A stretch of 64,000 nucleotides of DNA. It comes from Prorocentrum cordatum. Taxonomy: Eukaryota; Sar; Dinophyceae; Prorocentrales; Prorocentraceae. The position numbers and the translations under genes were made by a program. Below, one piece after another: positions 11,744 to 22,867 of the stretch (positions are counted from its first letter, which is position 1; every line of letters starts with the position of its first letter). The DNA lies in contig CAUYUJ010018048.1 in the NCBI GenBank assembly GCA_963575745.1, positions 373,865 through 437,864 on the forward strand. The letters are read 5' to 3'. The notes under the pieces were generated by a model. It was not told where the DNA came from. It did not search any database and was given only the letters and a program-made list of their open reading frames with translations.

Positions 11744-14260
11744 ATGGCTCATGAAGCACTTGTACCTCAACTGCTTCCTCATCCGAGCATCTTGGACGCT
11801 TTGGACGACGACTCCGACGATGAACGTGAATCCGATTGATCGCGGACGATCCTTCGAGAGCGGGGCCCGCAGGTCGTTGTTTCCTCGCCTCGTGGTCATC
11901 TTCTTTTGCCAGCCGATGCTTTGTTGAACCTCTCGGCCGAGCTGAGCAGGATCATGACCAAGGCAGCGATGGAGTCCGAGCTCGCCGAGGCCGAGCAGCG
12001 AACCGCGGATTCGTACAGGGAGGTGCTCCGTGGAGAGCGCCATGGCTGAGCGCATGGAGGCGGCCTTCGCACATTCGATCCGGGAGAGTGAGGCCGAGAT
12101 GCACGAGCGAATGTTGACGATGCAGGCGGACATGCAACGCGAGCGGGAGCGGGGAGCATTATAATTGCACGCTTCCTTGCAAGGCGTGGGTGCGCGAACA
12201 CGCATCGAGTTCCAGGAGTCCGAAGCCAGCGTGCATGCTCGTCTCCAGGCCTTCGAGCACGGCATCGGTGAGGCGGACCGTGCGCAGTTCCAGATCGTCG
12301 CCCAACAAGAGCACACTTCGATGCAGGCCGCTCTTCAGGACTCCTTAGCCGCGTATGGGGGCCGCTTCGAGGAGCAGCTGGCGCACGAACGTAGGCGATC
12401 GGAGGCGTACGAGGTGGCACTGGACCAGCGTGCGCGGCGGAGTTGGCAGCTCAGCGTGACCAAGATTGGGGGCATCGCCTCAAGGAGGTCCAACGCGCGG
12501 AGGTGACAGCAGTGGAGCATTGTAGGCTATTGGCCGCTGAGGAGCTGGCGGCCCGAGACGCTGAGCATCGACGTGATGTTGGTCACATCCGCATGGACAC
12601 GAACTTCCCTGAGACGGTGTTCCACCAGGAACTCCAGAACGTCCACCGCGAGTTGCGGATTGCTGTGGGGCAGAAGACCGAGGTGGCGGAGCAGCGCGAG
12701 GAGGTCAGGGCCGAAGCTGAACGGTGGGGCCAGTAGATGACCCAGAAGGCGATTAACACCCATAAGAAGGTCAAGGACAAGCTCCTGGACACCCGCCAGG
12801 AGCTGAAGAACTGGAAGGCGATGGCCGAGGCCCGCGAAAGCGTTGTCCAGGAGCCTCCGCCACTTGCAGCCCTGGCCACCGCCATGCCTCCACCACCACC
12901 TGCACCAGCAGCGTCTGGTCTCAAACGCCTTGGGCCGCTACCAGGAGTTGGAGCTGGCCTTATTATGGGGATGATCGGTCAGCACCCGTCTGCTTCTCGC
13001 ACCAATGTCGTTTAGATGTTGCCGAGTGTCTCGCAGCCGCGGCTGGGCGGTGAGGATTCGCATGGGGATCCCAGGGGTGGCTTCGCAGGAGGCGGAGGCA
13101 GCCCCCATGCCCGGACTTGCCGATGTTCGCGGCGGTGATGGGGACGTGGATTCGTCCACGTGTTCTTTCAAGGAGGAGACCAGGAGGAAGACTGGCACGG
13201 TCAAGACCATCGAGCTCAAGGATTTCCCAGGCGCCACTGGCATCCTGCAGTGGTTGTAGGATTTGTACATGGAGGTTCATGCTTGCAGCAAGAGGTCCAA
13301 GACGAGGGCGTTTAAATGGCTGCAGATTGGTCGAGGTTACCACGGGCGTGAAAGACTTGGAGAAGCCGAGGCGCCGATGGGGCGACTTGGACGCCGCGCT
13401 GGCCTCGGCAGTCAGAAGGGTCGCCAAGGTGGCCAGGCAGCGCGAGCTTGATCTACAGTGATGGGGCTGACCAGGAGGGGGGCTCCTCTTTCTGATCGCG
13501 CTGCGCTTTGGCGCGTGCTTCGGAGTTTTAGGCTCGGGCGCGGCTCGATGATGTCTGTCGACGTGACTGGCTTGGCGAATTTGGATTTCCACGGCGACTT
13601 GAGGGGCTATCTGTGCGCCCTGGGCTCCGTCGTCCCGTCGTCGCATCTTTACGAAGGCGCCCGACGAGGAATTCCTTTTGTCCGTGGTTGAGCCGCGCCC
13701 CAGGAAAGCGACTGTTCTTGGTCTCACTTTCGCGGTGCACGACGGTGCTCCAGACAATTTGCCGACGCGGAAAACCGAGTGGATGCACAGTGCGGCTCTC
13801 AGGGAAGTACGCATGCAGCGGCAGAAGGCAAATGCGGCATTGCTGCTGCGGCGGCGGCGCGGAAGGCGGCGCCAGCGCCCAGGAGGGGCCCCAAAAAGGG
13901 TTCCGATCAGATCTTGGTGGCGAGCGCCGCTGCGTCCGCAGTCGCGGGCGCGGCCGCCGACGGGGCGAAGGGCGTTGGCCAGGGCTCGGGCGACGGCGTC
14001 TGCAGGCTCTTCCAGAACGCGGGGAAGTGCAAGTCTGGGGGTGCATGTGTATGCGCAAGCTGCCGGCGGCGGCGGCGAGAAGGCCGACGACGCGCCCGGC
14101 GAGGGCCGCGAGCGCAGGTTCCACCGCGAGGGCGTCTGTAAGTTCGGGGACAAGTGCACCTTCGAGCACGTTGGGCCCGCAGGAGGGGGTACAACGACAG
14201 CTTCTCCTGCCGAGGTCCTTCCCCCGTCGGGAAAGCCGCTGGCGGCGGCGCCGGCTCGGC
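11744..14260 (+). pseudogene. Copia Gag remnant: coiled coil, central domain, two CCCH fingers
   Basis: The likely start is the ATG at 11,744, just 27 bases after the LTR. The reading frame is broken: an in-frame TGA near 11,837, a frameshift near 12,045, a TAA near 12,163, another shift near 12,435, and more after 13,010. The joined product would have a Glu/Arg-rich coiled coil (11.9-12.9 kb), then a Pro-rich stretch (PPPPPAP), then a Gag-like core (ELKDFPGATG near 13,212). Two zinc fingers follow: CRLFQNAGKCKSGGAC (about 14,000-14,050) and VCKFGDKCTFEH (14,136-14,170). The first finger lacks its final His; the second has Arg where its first Cys is expected. CCCH fingers in Gag are a dinoflagellate Copia habit as I know the family. 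Role: RNA packaging. Confidence 0.65.
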
Positions 14261-14640
14261 AGCCCGATTTCGTCGACCAGTGGGCGCTGGGCTCCGGCGC
14301 AGGGAACGGCGGAAGGGTTTCCCTGGCGGGCGCCAGGAAAAGGGCGGAATACCAAGACTGGAGACCGCAAATGGACGAGTCGCCCCCGACAAGACGGTCA
14401 CGGTCGGCGTGTAGTCCTTCCGGGAGGTCGCTGAGTGCATCGAGCTTGACGACGCGCCGCTGCCGTTGTCCATGGGCCGGCGGTGCGCCCAGCATGGCAA
14501 TGAGTTCGGATGGGGGCCCTCCTCCCCCAAGCCAGTCCTCATCCCCCCTGAGGGCCGGGGCGTCGAGATGGAGGTGGGGCATTTCGTGTCCATCGTGAGT
14601 GCGGGGCGCGGAGTGGGGGCAGGACATCCGTCGCGGGCTG
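14261..14640 (+). pseudogene. Copia aspartic protease remnant
   Basis: WALGSGAG near 14,281 sits where Copia proteases have W-x-[LI]-D-[ST]-G-A. The catalytic Asp reads Gly (GGC rather than GAC), so activity is not expected. About 170 bases later, after a stop and a frame change, ELDDAPLPLSMGRRC (about 14,440-14,490) and the following PPEGRGVEMEVGHFV match the C-terminal part of the protease region as I know it in dinoflagellate Copia polyproteins. Confidence 0.55.
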
Positions 14641-14959
14641 TGCGATTCGCACCCGCCACCCCGGGCGCTGGGGGCGGCGCCTGCGCTGAGTTGCGTGGAG
14701 ATGCACTTCCAGTCGGACCCCCTCCTGTGGACCCGCAACCTGGGGGGCAGGAGGACGAGGCCGATCATGAACAGCAGCCGGATATCATGAGAGCTTCGGA
14801 CAGACCCGTGCCTGGCTCGACCGTCGCCGGCTGGCGCCGCGTGCCGGGCGGCGGCCGGGGGCAGGGCGACGACGAGGTCGATCCAGCAGGCGATCCGCCG
14901 CCTCTCGAAGCCACTGGGGCGAGGGGGGGCGACGGCGAGCTGGCGGCAACAGTGCGCGG

Positions 14960-15470
14960 CCGCGCGGACGCCCTTGCCCTTGAGCAGTTCCCCACCCATC
15001 TCTTCTAGGGTCACCTGGTGATGGCGCCGCGGGGGCCTAGACAGCCCGCGCGGCGAAGTGCGGCCTGATGGTCGCTGACGAGAAGATTGACAGTGAGCGC
15101 GAGTGCGAGGGGCCTGGCTTGCGGATCCGACGGTGGTGGACTGACTCGTCGCCTGAATATGCGGCGGCGTCGATTATTGTGCGGTCTTCGCGGCCGTTGG
15201 CGCATTGCCAGTCGATGTCTGGGCGGCCCGAGTCTCATGGAATGGCGGATCGATCGAAGGGGGCGTGCCCTCGAGGGGGCCATGTGTTTATTTGGGCAGG
15301 CTGGCGCGCCAGAGCCATGGTGGCCTTGCCACCGGGGCAGGGTGGACCGGCGCAGGCGAACGCCCTGGAGGAGGCGACATCTCGCGGGCTCACCCTTCAA
15401 GGCCTATCCATTCGGGCCCCGTGCCTTCTTCAAGCCCGAAGGGAAGCGCAATGGGGAGGCTTCGAGCAGT
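14960..15470 (+). pseudogene. Copia integrase remnant (truncated)
   Basis: A piece resembling the pre-integrase helix (LALEQFPTHL near 14,970) is followed after only about 150 bases by WTDSSPEYAAA (near 15,137), which fits the second catalytic Asp block of a DDE integrase. RPESHGMADR (near 15,225) fits the block holding the catalytic Glu, here Asp. RRGRALEGAMCLFGQAG and KAYPFGPRAFFKP (to about 15,430) follow in another frame. The first catalytic Asp block is absent. Two frame changes are needed, so this is an internally deleted, inactive integrase. Confidence 0.5.
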
Positions 15471-17120
15471 AAGTGGTGGTCCGTGTTGGGCCTGGCCACG
15501 CTGGTCGGCGCGGCGCAAGGGCCGGGGGGCGCGGGGGCCGAGACTTGCGCCGCCGTGCCGCTGGCCAAGGTTCTTCGTGGAGCGGCCGGGGTTCCGGTTC
15601 GCCGCGTTGCTGGCGCGGTGTTTCCTGACTCCATCAGCTTCCCGCCGCGTCAGAGGTTGGCCTTCCACGAGGCGGTGGTCGACGCGAACCATCCCGAGCC
15701 GCGCGCGTGGGGCGACGGCGGCGAGTGGCAGGTCGCGCCCGAGGAGAATGGCGACGAGGGCGACATCTCGGAGTGCTACGGCCTCATGCACGAGAACTGG
15801 CCCAGGTTCAAGTGCGACGAGGTTACCGAGGTGACGATGGCCGTCGACCCTGTCAGCCACCCGCGCGCGGACACAGACGAGCAGCACATGCTGGCCAGGG
15901 GCGAGCATGGGCCTGATGCCATCGATCCGCGGCGCAGGCTCGCGAGGTCCCAGTCCGTGTTCGTGAGCCCCCGGTGGGCTGGAGGCGCGATCGCATCGGG
16001 GAGAGGCTCGCGCCCGCGCCGCCTTGGAGCCTGCGCCCGCCCGACATCGAGCCAGAGCTATGGGTCTTCATGCGCGCCATGGAGCGCGAGGCGCTCCGGG
16101 AGCGCTGGAAGGAGAGGGGCCCTGGCGGCTTCGGCAAACAGGGGGAGCGCAGGAAGGCGTGCGCGGCGCTGACTGCGCACGTCCATTGTCCGCTCTGGCT
16201 GTCTTGTTGCAGCGCGCGGACTTCGCGGGCGAGCCGCGCGCGGGCGCCGCCTCGGCGAGCGCGGGGGCCGACGCTCCAGCGGCCGAGGTGGCCGCTGCAA
16301 CTTCGGCCTACGCGTTCAAGTCGATTTGCCCCGACGTCGTCCTGAGGGAGGCCTGGGGCGCCATCGAGCGTAGCCTGCGCATCTTCCTGCTCGAGCTCAG
16401 CGCCGACGACGGGCCCTGCCTTGCCTGCGACTCCTGGCGCAGCGATGGTCGCGCATATAAATTTGGATTGCTGCAAGATTTTGCGGTCCGCGCGGCAGGT
16501 CGCGCCGCTCGCGTTCGACAGTGGGTCGCCCGTCATGGCGTGGGCCCGTGATTTCGCGCGGGGGGTCCAATAGTTTCGAGCGAGTTTGTCAGGGCGGCCG
16601 CTCTCGTCAGCCGCCAGGTGCGCTCTGGAGGCGGCCACTTCGCATGGGGAATGGCAGAGCGCTCCGCGACCTGGCCCCGCGAGCGCATCGGCGCCCGCGT
16701 GAGCGAGACTGGAGTTGGCAGGGCCACGGTGGCCGCGAGCGCGGTCGGCGCGGGCCTCAGGAAGGTCGGCGACGTGGTTGTGCGCGACGTCGCGGTGAAG
16801 AGGCGCTACCGCATCTTCGCCTCGCATGGGGCCCGCGGCCCTTGATGGCGATGACTGCGAATTTTGCATCGCGCAATGGGGGGGCGGGCCGAGCGGGGCG
16901 CCCAGTGCTCGACCGCGATGGCCAGGGTCATTCGAGGTGCCGCGCGCCCCCGCGAAGGTGGCCAGCAGCGGGCGAAGGGAGAAAAGCACGCTGCCATCGA
17001 GACCACTTTGGCGCAGCTTGGCGACGCGGATCGCGGAGCCCAAGTCCGAGGAGGGCATGGGCGAGCCTGCAACCGAGGCCGTCGCCAAGGAGCTGAAAGG
17101 CCTGCGGACCCCAGGTACCC
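15471..17120 (+). pseudogene. Copia pol linker between integrase and RT
   Basis: Poorly conserved, Ala/Arg/Gly-rich and frameshifted. LRPPDIEPELW at 16,031-16,063 is a short motif I associate with this linker in dinoflagellate Copia polyproteins. An acidic stretch (EENGDEGDISECYGLMHENW, near 15,740-15,800) lies before it. No independent gene is recognised here. Confidence 0.4.
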
Positions 17121-18670
17121 AGAGGCGATCACAGGGAGAACGCTCGGCATCTGCGGCGCAAAGCACGACGAGATGCCAAGGGAGATGAAGGAGTGGAAGT
17201 ATCACATTGTGTCCCAAGGCAACAACGCGTGGAGCAGAACGGGACCAGATCCCGTAGACTTGTGCGAGGATGTGAGCAATTCTCCCGCGAGTTTCACCGC
17301 GTCGCGGCGTGCGCAGGCGGCGGCCGCAGTCGCGGGCGCGGGGGCCGCGCGCTGGGACGTCAAGAAGACTTTTCTGCAAGCTGTGATCGACGCGACTGGG
17401 CGGTCTCCGACGTGGATCGAGCTACCGCGGGAATGGTGGCCACAGGGGTGGCTTGTCAACGGCGATCGCAGCCGGCCTCGTTTCCATCGTCCCGCGCGCA
17501 AGCTCAGGGGGTCATTGCGTGGCCTATTTGAGGCAGGGGCGATTTGGGAGCAGGTCTTAAACGAGGAGTTGGTTAAGCTTGGGTGGAGCCCTGTTGGAAG
17601 ACATGCAGGTGTTCGCGTCCATGGTGGCACCGGTTCTTGCGCGGTGGTTTACGTTGACGACGCGTTGATGGTGGCCGCGAAGCTGTCCACGAAGAAGTTG
17701 CGGGCTTATTCGGGCAAGCGTGTTAGCTTTAAGGAGGCCGCCATGCCTATCCAGCGCTACCTTGGCGCGCGCCGCCGCCTCGAAGGTTTCGACGGCCCCC
17801 TGGGGCGCCCGCGCCGCCTGAGCATCAGCGCGCGGGGCTGCGCCATCAAATTTCCGAACGCGGAAACCCCGTGCATCCCAGACGTTGAGTGGAGTGCGCC
17901 GGACGACGCCCAGGGAGTGTTCAGCACTACCTGTTCCTCCCACGTCGCCGCCCTGCACTTTCTCTCCCGGGTGCGCCAGCCAGGCGCGTCGGTGCCTGTT
18001 CGCCGTCTCTGTTCAGCAGTTGCCGTCTGGGGCGCGGTTCATGACGCAGCGTTGATTCGTCTTTTGTTCACTTCAACAGCACTTTGGACCTCGAGGTCGT
18101 CGGGGAACTGGCACCGGTGGGCGCCGTGGACGCGCGGATCAATCTCTGTGCCAATGCATATTGGAACGGCGACGCGAGCACCGCGAAGTTCACCAGCGGG
18201 CTATTCATCGAGCTCGTCTCGCCACCGTCTGGACGGCGCTGCCCATTTGGCGTGGCAGAGCAAGGAGCAGACGTGCTCATCTAGTTCCACGTGCGAGGCC
18301 GAAGCGAACTCATTATCGAGTGGGCTCCGCTCTGAAGCCCTGCCAATCCAATGCTCGGTGCCCTTCTCGACGCGTGGTGCCGCGTAGATAACGGCCAGGC
18401 CCTGGCTGCGGGGCGGAAGGGGTGGAGCAACAAGTTACGACAGTTGCAGCGCGCACGTCGGTCAGCATCGGCGTGATGCACGAGTGCCTGAAAGATCCCG
18501 AGGCCCGCGTGCACGCTCGCCCCTGCCCTTCGTCGCAGCACAAGGCAGATGGTTCCGCGAAGGCCATGTCTGCTGCAGATTGTGCGCGGTGCCGAGCTCT
18601 GATGGGAATGGCGGTCGCGCGTGCTTTCGCGCGAGACGCATCTCTGAGACCGGCGCGCGTTGCGACGGCG
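17121..18670 (+). pseudogene. Copia reverse transcriptase and RNase H
   Basis: A frame open from 16,864 to 18,387 covers the RT. RWDVKKTFLQAVI is the first catalytic Asp block, PTWIELPREWWP follows, then GLFEAGAIWEQ and VVYVDDALMVA (YVDD at 17,650-17,661), then PIQRYLGARRRLEGF. RNase H starts in a second frame near 18,080 (LDLEVVGELAPVGAVDARIN, then YWNGD and TSGLFIEL). It returns to the first frame at AWQSKEQTCSSSSTCEAEA and then shifts again for DNGQALAA and HKADGSAKAMSAADCA (to about 18,600). RT residues look intact, but RNase H is split by frameshifts. Role: cDNA synthesis. Confidence 0.75.
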
Positions 18671-18677
18671 AGAGGGG
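18668..18677 (+). promoter_or_regulatory. putative polypurine tract
   Basis: GGCGAGAGGGG directly precedes the 3' LTR, as expected for the plus-strand primer of an LTR element. Confidence 0.5.
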
Positions 18678-19419
18678 CTTGGGGAATATCGATCTCTGGC
18701 GCCTTTCGCACGCGCGCGTTGCAAATGTGCGTGTTCAGCGCGTCAGAGGATTTGTCAATCCCCCATTGGCGCGTTCGGCGGCCATCCCCGTTTGGCGAGG
18801 GCCACAACGTGTCGCGACCAAGTGTGGCCATCTTTTTGGGGGGGTGCTGGGCGCGGTCGGCGCGCGTCGGTCGGTCCCCGAGCGTTGCGTTTCAGCTGCG
18901 CTTCAGAACTGCCCGAAGTTCCCCCCCGGCCCGTAGGTCCAACTCTTCGTCTTGAGTCGGGCCCCAAATGGGGCCGCCCTGCGAGCGCGGCCGAAACATT
19001 TTCGGGCCGGGGAGGGCGCGCGATCTGTAGATTTGAAAATCGGCTTAGCGGCGACGTCACCCCCAGGGATGGGTTAGGACGTTATTTTTGATCATAGGTT
19101 ATCAATCCCACTGCGTGGGATTGCAGTTTAACGCCAATTTTCAGGGTGGCGCTGCGCCCTGGCACAGGATGCGATGTTGGGAAAATGGGCCAGGTGAGGT
19201 CGGGGTCTCAGCGGCAGCGCCGACTCCTCACTCGCCTCCCCATCAGCGTCGCCGCTCTTCTCTCACTTCGACTTCAGATTCTTATTGAACCCCAACCCCA
19301 GACACGCATTACCCATGCCACTTGCTCTGACAGTCCATGTCCTCGAGCTCTTATCCCAGGGCGCCGACGATGCGGAGCGACTGGGGCACTTGGGGGCGGG
19401 TCTGACTAGGCTCCAAACA
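18677..19419 (+). repeat. 3' LTR of the Copia element
   Basis: Collinear with 10,965-11,717. It is more GC-rich and richer in CpG than the 5' copy. It contains the perfect stem AATCCCAC-TGC-GTGGGATT at 19,105-19,122 where the 5' LTR has a different but also self-complementary sequence. Confidence 0.8.
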
Positions 19420-20385
19420 GCGCTCTGGCACGGGCGCTTCGTGGTTTGTCATCCGCGCAGCTTTTGCTTTTGCTCGCCGCCGCGGCTGGGCGCGGCTGCA
19501 GCGATTTGTCAGGCTTGTCTCTGGGCGCCGCCCTGGGGCCGCTCCGAGGGGGTCGCGGGCGACGCGCGCGTGCCCTCGCGGGCTGGATGCCGAGGCGCGA
19601 TGCCAAGGATGCGCGATCACAGGGGTGCGTCCCGCGCGGGTCGCCCGCGCAAAGCCGCCCCGTGCCCGCGCGTCGCTGGGGGCAGGTTTTCGGATCGCAT
19701 TTGTTGTTTTGGCCCTGGGCCCGAAAGTGGGCCCAAGATGGGCCCGGACTGAGGGGCGCTGGCGCCATTGAGACACATTGCATTCTCTTGGAGGTCTGGG
19801 ATCACTCCTTTCGATCGCTCCCGAACCTCAGTCGCGAGGGGCGTCGTCAGGCTTTTCGGTGGTCCTCGGGGTCGTCGTCGTCGTCGTCGCCGGCGGCGTC
19901 GTCGCCGTCGTCGACGGCGGCGATCTGAACAGAAACGGCCAGCTAGTCGAGGAACAGCCGGAGGGCGCCGAGCTCCAGGACAAGCAGCTCAAGGGCCAGA
20001 GCAGCGATCCCAGGGGGGGCGAGGTCGAGGACGGCGAGCCCATGGACAAGGCTGAGGAGCGAGCTCAGGGGCGAGTCGCCCGCCAAGCAGCTCGAGAACA
20101 GCTTCCCCGAGGAGAGGCGCGTCGAGGGCAGCCGCTTCGAGAACGACCACGTCGACGTTGTCGAGGTCAGGCAACAAGTCGCCCAGCCCCAGCCCGCGGA
20201 AGTCGAAGGCGACCTCGCGCCGGCGAGTCAGGACTCGCCGGTGGCCGCGCCAGACGAGGGCGCCGAGGCCGCGGTCAGGGCGTCTTTCCAGCGGCTGTCG
20301 AGCCGCTGGGATCTGCGACCGAGCTCTCAGGCCACGGCGTAGCGGAGAAACAACAAGAACTGCCCGATCAAAAAACATAGGCTAT
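19420..20385 (+). other. coding-like stretch, product unknown
   Basis: An open frame at 19,778-20,380 (200 codons) has a GTC-repeat-derived hydrophobic run (VVLGVVVVVVAGGVVAVV) followed by a Glu/Gln-rich segment (EEQPEGAELQDKQLKG). I recognise no family. Overlapping frames on both strands are also open because of GC-richness, so it may not be a gene. Confidence 0.2.
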
Positions 20386-21060
20386 CATCGACCGCAGCAA
20401 CCGCCACTGCGACGCCAGAGAGGGACAGCGCAAGCCACCAGTGCGCCGGCATCGCCGGCAACCAGCGCAACAGGGAACGACGACAGCAACCGCAACGCCA
20501 GCAACAACAAGAAGCTGACGACAGGAAGCTAACGGCGCCACCGACAGGCTCACCGCAAGAAGCTGGCGCGCAGGAACTAACCATATTTTATCGACAAGAT
20601 GCTCGCGATACTAACCGCGCGAGAACCTAGCGATAATAAGTTGCGCCTTCGGAAACGAGACACCAGCCGCAGGGGGCGCGCGCGACATGAGCAACAATGA
20701 CTCGCAACGATCAGCCACCAACATGTACGCGAAGCGCAAGCAACATCAGCAACGTGAAGCTACCGACAAGAAACCAGCGACAGCGAGCCAACCATAAGAA
20801 ACTCACGACGACAAGACCCTGGCACAGCTCGATGCCATATCGGCTCAAGCTTTCGGGCCTCGAGCCAGAGCAGCTTTGCAACGAGGTCTCGACGGGGCGA
20901 GACAGCATCGGGGCACCGACCAGGCGTGTCGCCAACTCGCCCGTGGAGCCCCCGCGGCCCCGCGAGGAACTCAGAGCCTCGCCCCGCGAGAGCCCCGCCT
21001 GTGCTGCGAGTTTCTACAGCGACCTCGAGGCCAAGAGGCTCCAGGCTGAGCAAGCTGACG
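20386..21060. repeat. degenerate CAGCAAC/AAGAAGCT-rich sequence
   Basis: Motifs such as CAGCAAC, AACCAGCG and GAAGCT recur irregularly at 20,390-20,830. I see no gene. An open frame at 20,697-21,383 runs into the CTC array and is probably spurious. Confidence 0.35.
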
Positions 21061-21571
21061 CGGGTCTGATCCGCGTCTTCCCCCCCCTCCTCCTCCTCCT
21101 CCTCCTCCTCCTCCTCCTCCTCTTCCTCTTCCTCCCCCTCATCGTCCTCCTCTTCCTCCCCCTTCTTAGTCCCCCGCCCCGCACTCCTTTTTCTTGGGGG
21201 TTTATTTTAGCCGGAAGCGGGCCGCCATGGACTCCCGCGCGATTAAAGACGATTAAGATGAATCGACACCTGAGATCCCGAAACCAAGTTTTTTGTGGAA
21301 ACTGGTCCTGGGGCTTCTTTCCGCCTTCTTCCTCCTCCCGTCCTACCATTAGTATTGGTGCTACCTACTACGACTATTGCTAGCAACTACCTACTACTAC
21401 CACTACTACTAGTACTGCTATTAGTGTAATTACTATTACAACAACAACAACAACTACTACGACGACGACTACTACTACTACTTCTACTACTACTACTACT
21501 ACTACTACTGCTACTGCTACTGCTACTGCTACTACTATTATTACTACTACTACTACTACTACTAGTAGTAG

Positions 21572-21652
<81 letters not shown>

Positions 21653-21653
21653 C

Positions 21654-21700
<47 letters not shown>

Positions 21701-21770
21701 TGCTGCTGCTACTACTACTACGACTGCTACTACGACGACTACGACTACGACTACTATTATCCGTAAGGGC
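21061..21770. repeat. CTC array and ACT/CTG trinucleotide array
   Basis: CTC at 21,079-21,175. About 200 bases of non-repeat follow. Then ACT repeats (21,385-21,660) pass into CTG and ACT/ACG (21,660-21,765). Poly-Val and poly-Thr frames are artefacts. Confidence 0.9.
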
Positions 21771-21827
21771 TTCGCCCCATGCCGCCGTCCCCCTGTCTCG
21801 GATAATGGGAGATGCAGGAGCTAAATC

Positions 21828-22867
21828 ATGAGGTCTGGGCGCCGCCGTGAAGCAGTGTCGGGACCTGTTTGTTTTTCGACCCTGACCCTACGGATTTGCG
21901 TCACGGGTGCCACCGAATCTCAGACATGTGGCAAGTCTTTTTTGTTTTTGGACAATGACCCTACGGATCTGCGTGAGGGGTGCCACCGGATTTCAGAAAT
22001 GCGGCACATCCTTTGTGTTTTTGGACCCTGACCCTGCCGATCTGCATAAGGGGTGCCGCAGAATTTTAGAAATGTGGCAAATCTATTATGTTTTTTCGAC
22101 CCTGGCCCAGCCGATCTTCGTGAGGGGTGCCACCGGATTTCAAACATGTGGCACATCTCATCTGTTTTTTGACCCTGACCCCGCCAATTTGCGTGAGGGG
22201 TGCCACCGAATTTAAAACATGTGGCACATCCCGTGTGTTTTTGGACCCTGACCCCGCCGATCTGCGTGAGGGGTGCCAGCAAAGTTAAGTAATGTGGCAA
22301 ATCCTTTTTGTGTTTTTGCACCCTGACCCCGCGGATCTGCGTGAGGGGTACCACCGAATTTCAAACTTGTGGCAAATCCCGTTTGTTTTTGGACCCTGAC
22401 CCCGCCGATCTGCGTGAGGGGTGCCAGCGAAGTTCAGACATGTGGCACATCCTTTGTGTTTTTGCACCCTGACCTCGCCGATCTGAGTGAAGGGTGCTAC
22501 CGGATTTCAGACATGTGGCAAATCCGTTGTGTTTCTGGACCCTGACCCCGCCGATCTGCGTGAGGGGTGCCAGCAAAGTTAAACAATGTGGCACATCTCT
22601 TTTGTGTTTTTGCACCCTGACCCCGCCGATCTGCGTGAGGGATGCCAGCAAAGTTAGAACATGTGGCACATCCCGTGTGTTTTTGGACCCTGACCCCGCC
22701 GATCTGCGTGAGGGGTGCCAGCAAAGTTCAAACATGTGGCAAATCCCCTGTGTTTTTGCACCCTGACCCCGCCGATCTGCGCTAGGGCTGCTACCGAATT
22801 TCAGACATGTGGCACATCCCCTGTGTTTTTGGACCCTGACCCCGCCGATCTGTGTGAGGGGTGTTAT
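21828..22867. repeat. 73-bp satellite, ~13 units
   Basis: The unit contains ACATGTGGCACATCC, TGTTTTTGGACCCTGACC, and CCGATCTGCGTGAGGGGTGCCA, seen here in variants. Spacing between successive GCGTGAGGGG motifs (21,971, 22,044, 22,118, 22,191, 22,264, 22,339, 22,412) is 73-75. The last unit is cut at 22,867 by the leader of the next module. Confidence 0.85.

Larger units (their letters stand above)
10965..19419 (+). mobile_element. decayed full-length Copia-type LTR retrotransposon
   Basis: Two direct repeats of about 750 bp (10,965-11,717 and 18,677-19,419) flank an 8.4-kb element. Its parts lie in canonical Copia order: primer site, Gag with CCCH fingers, protease, integrase, reverse transcriptase with YVDD, RNase H, polypurine tract. 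Many frameshifts and several stops break the coding frame, and much of the integrase core is missing, so the copy cannot be autonomous. LTR divergence is high, pointing to an old insertion. I could not identify a target-site duplication; the outer edges may be off by a few bases. Confidence 0.85.

Noticed and set aside
10955-19430. target-site duplication of the Copia element
   Set aside because: The five bases outside the two LTRs (TCAGC and GCGCT) do not match; the edges are blurred by decay.
19446-19928. secreted protein with signal peptide (frame open from a TTG codon, SSAQLLLLLAAAAGRG)
   Set aside because: There is no ATG at the start, it lies directly at the LTR edge, and neighbouring frames are also open owing to GC-richness.
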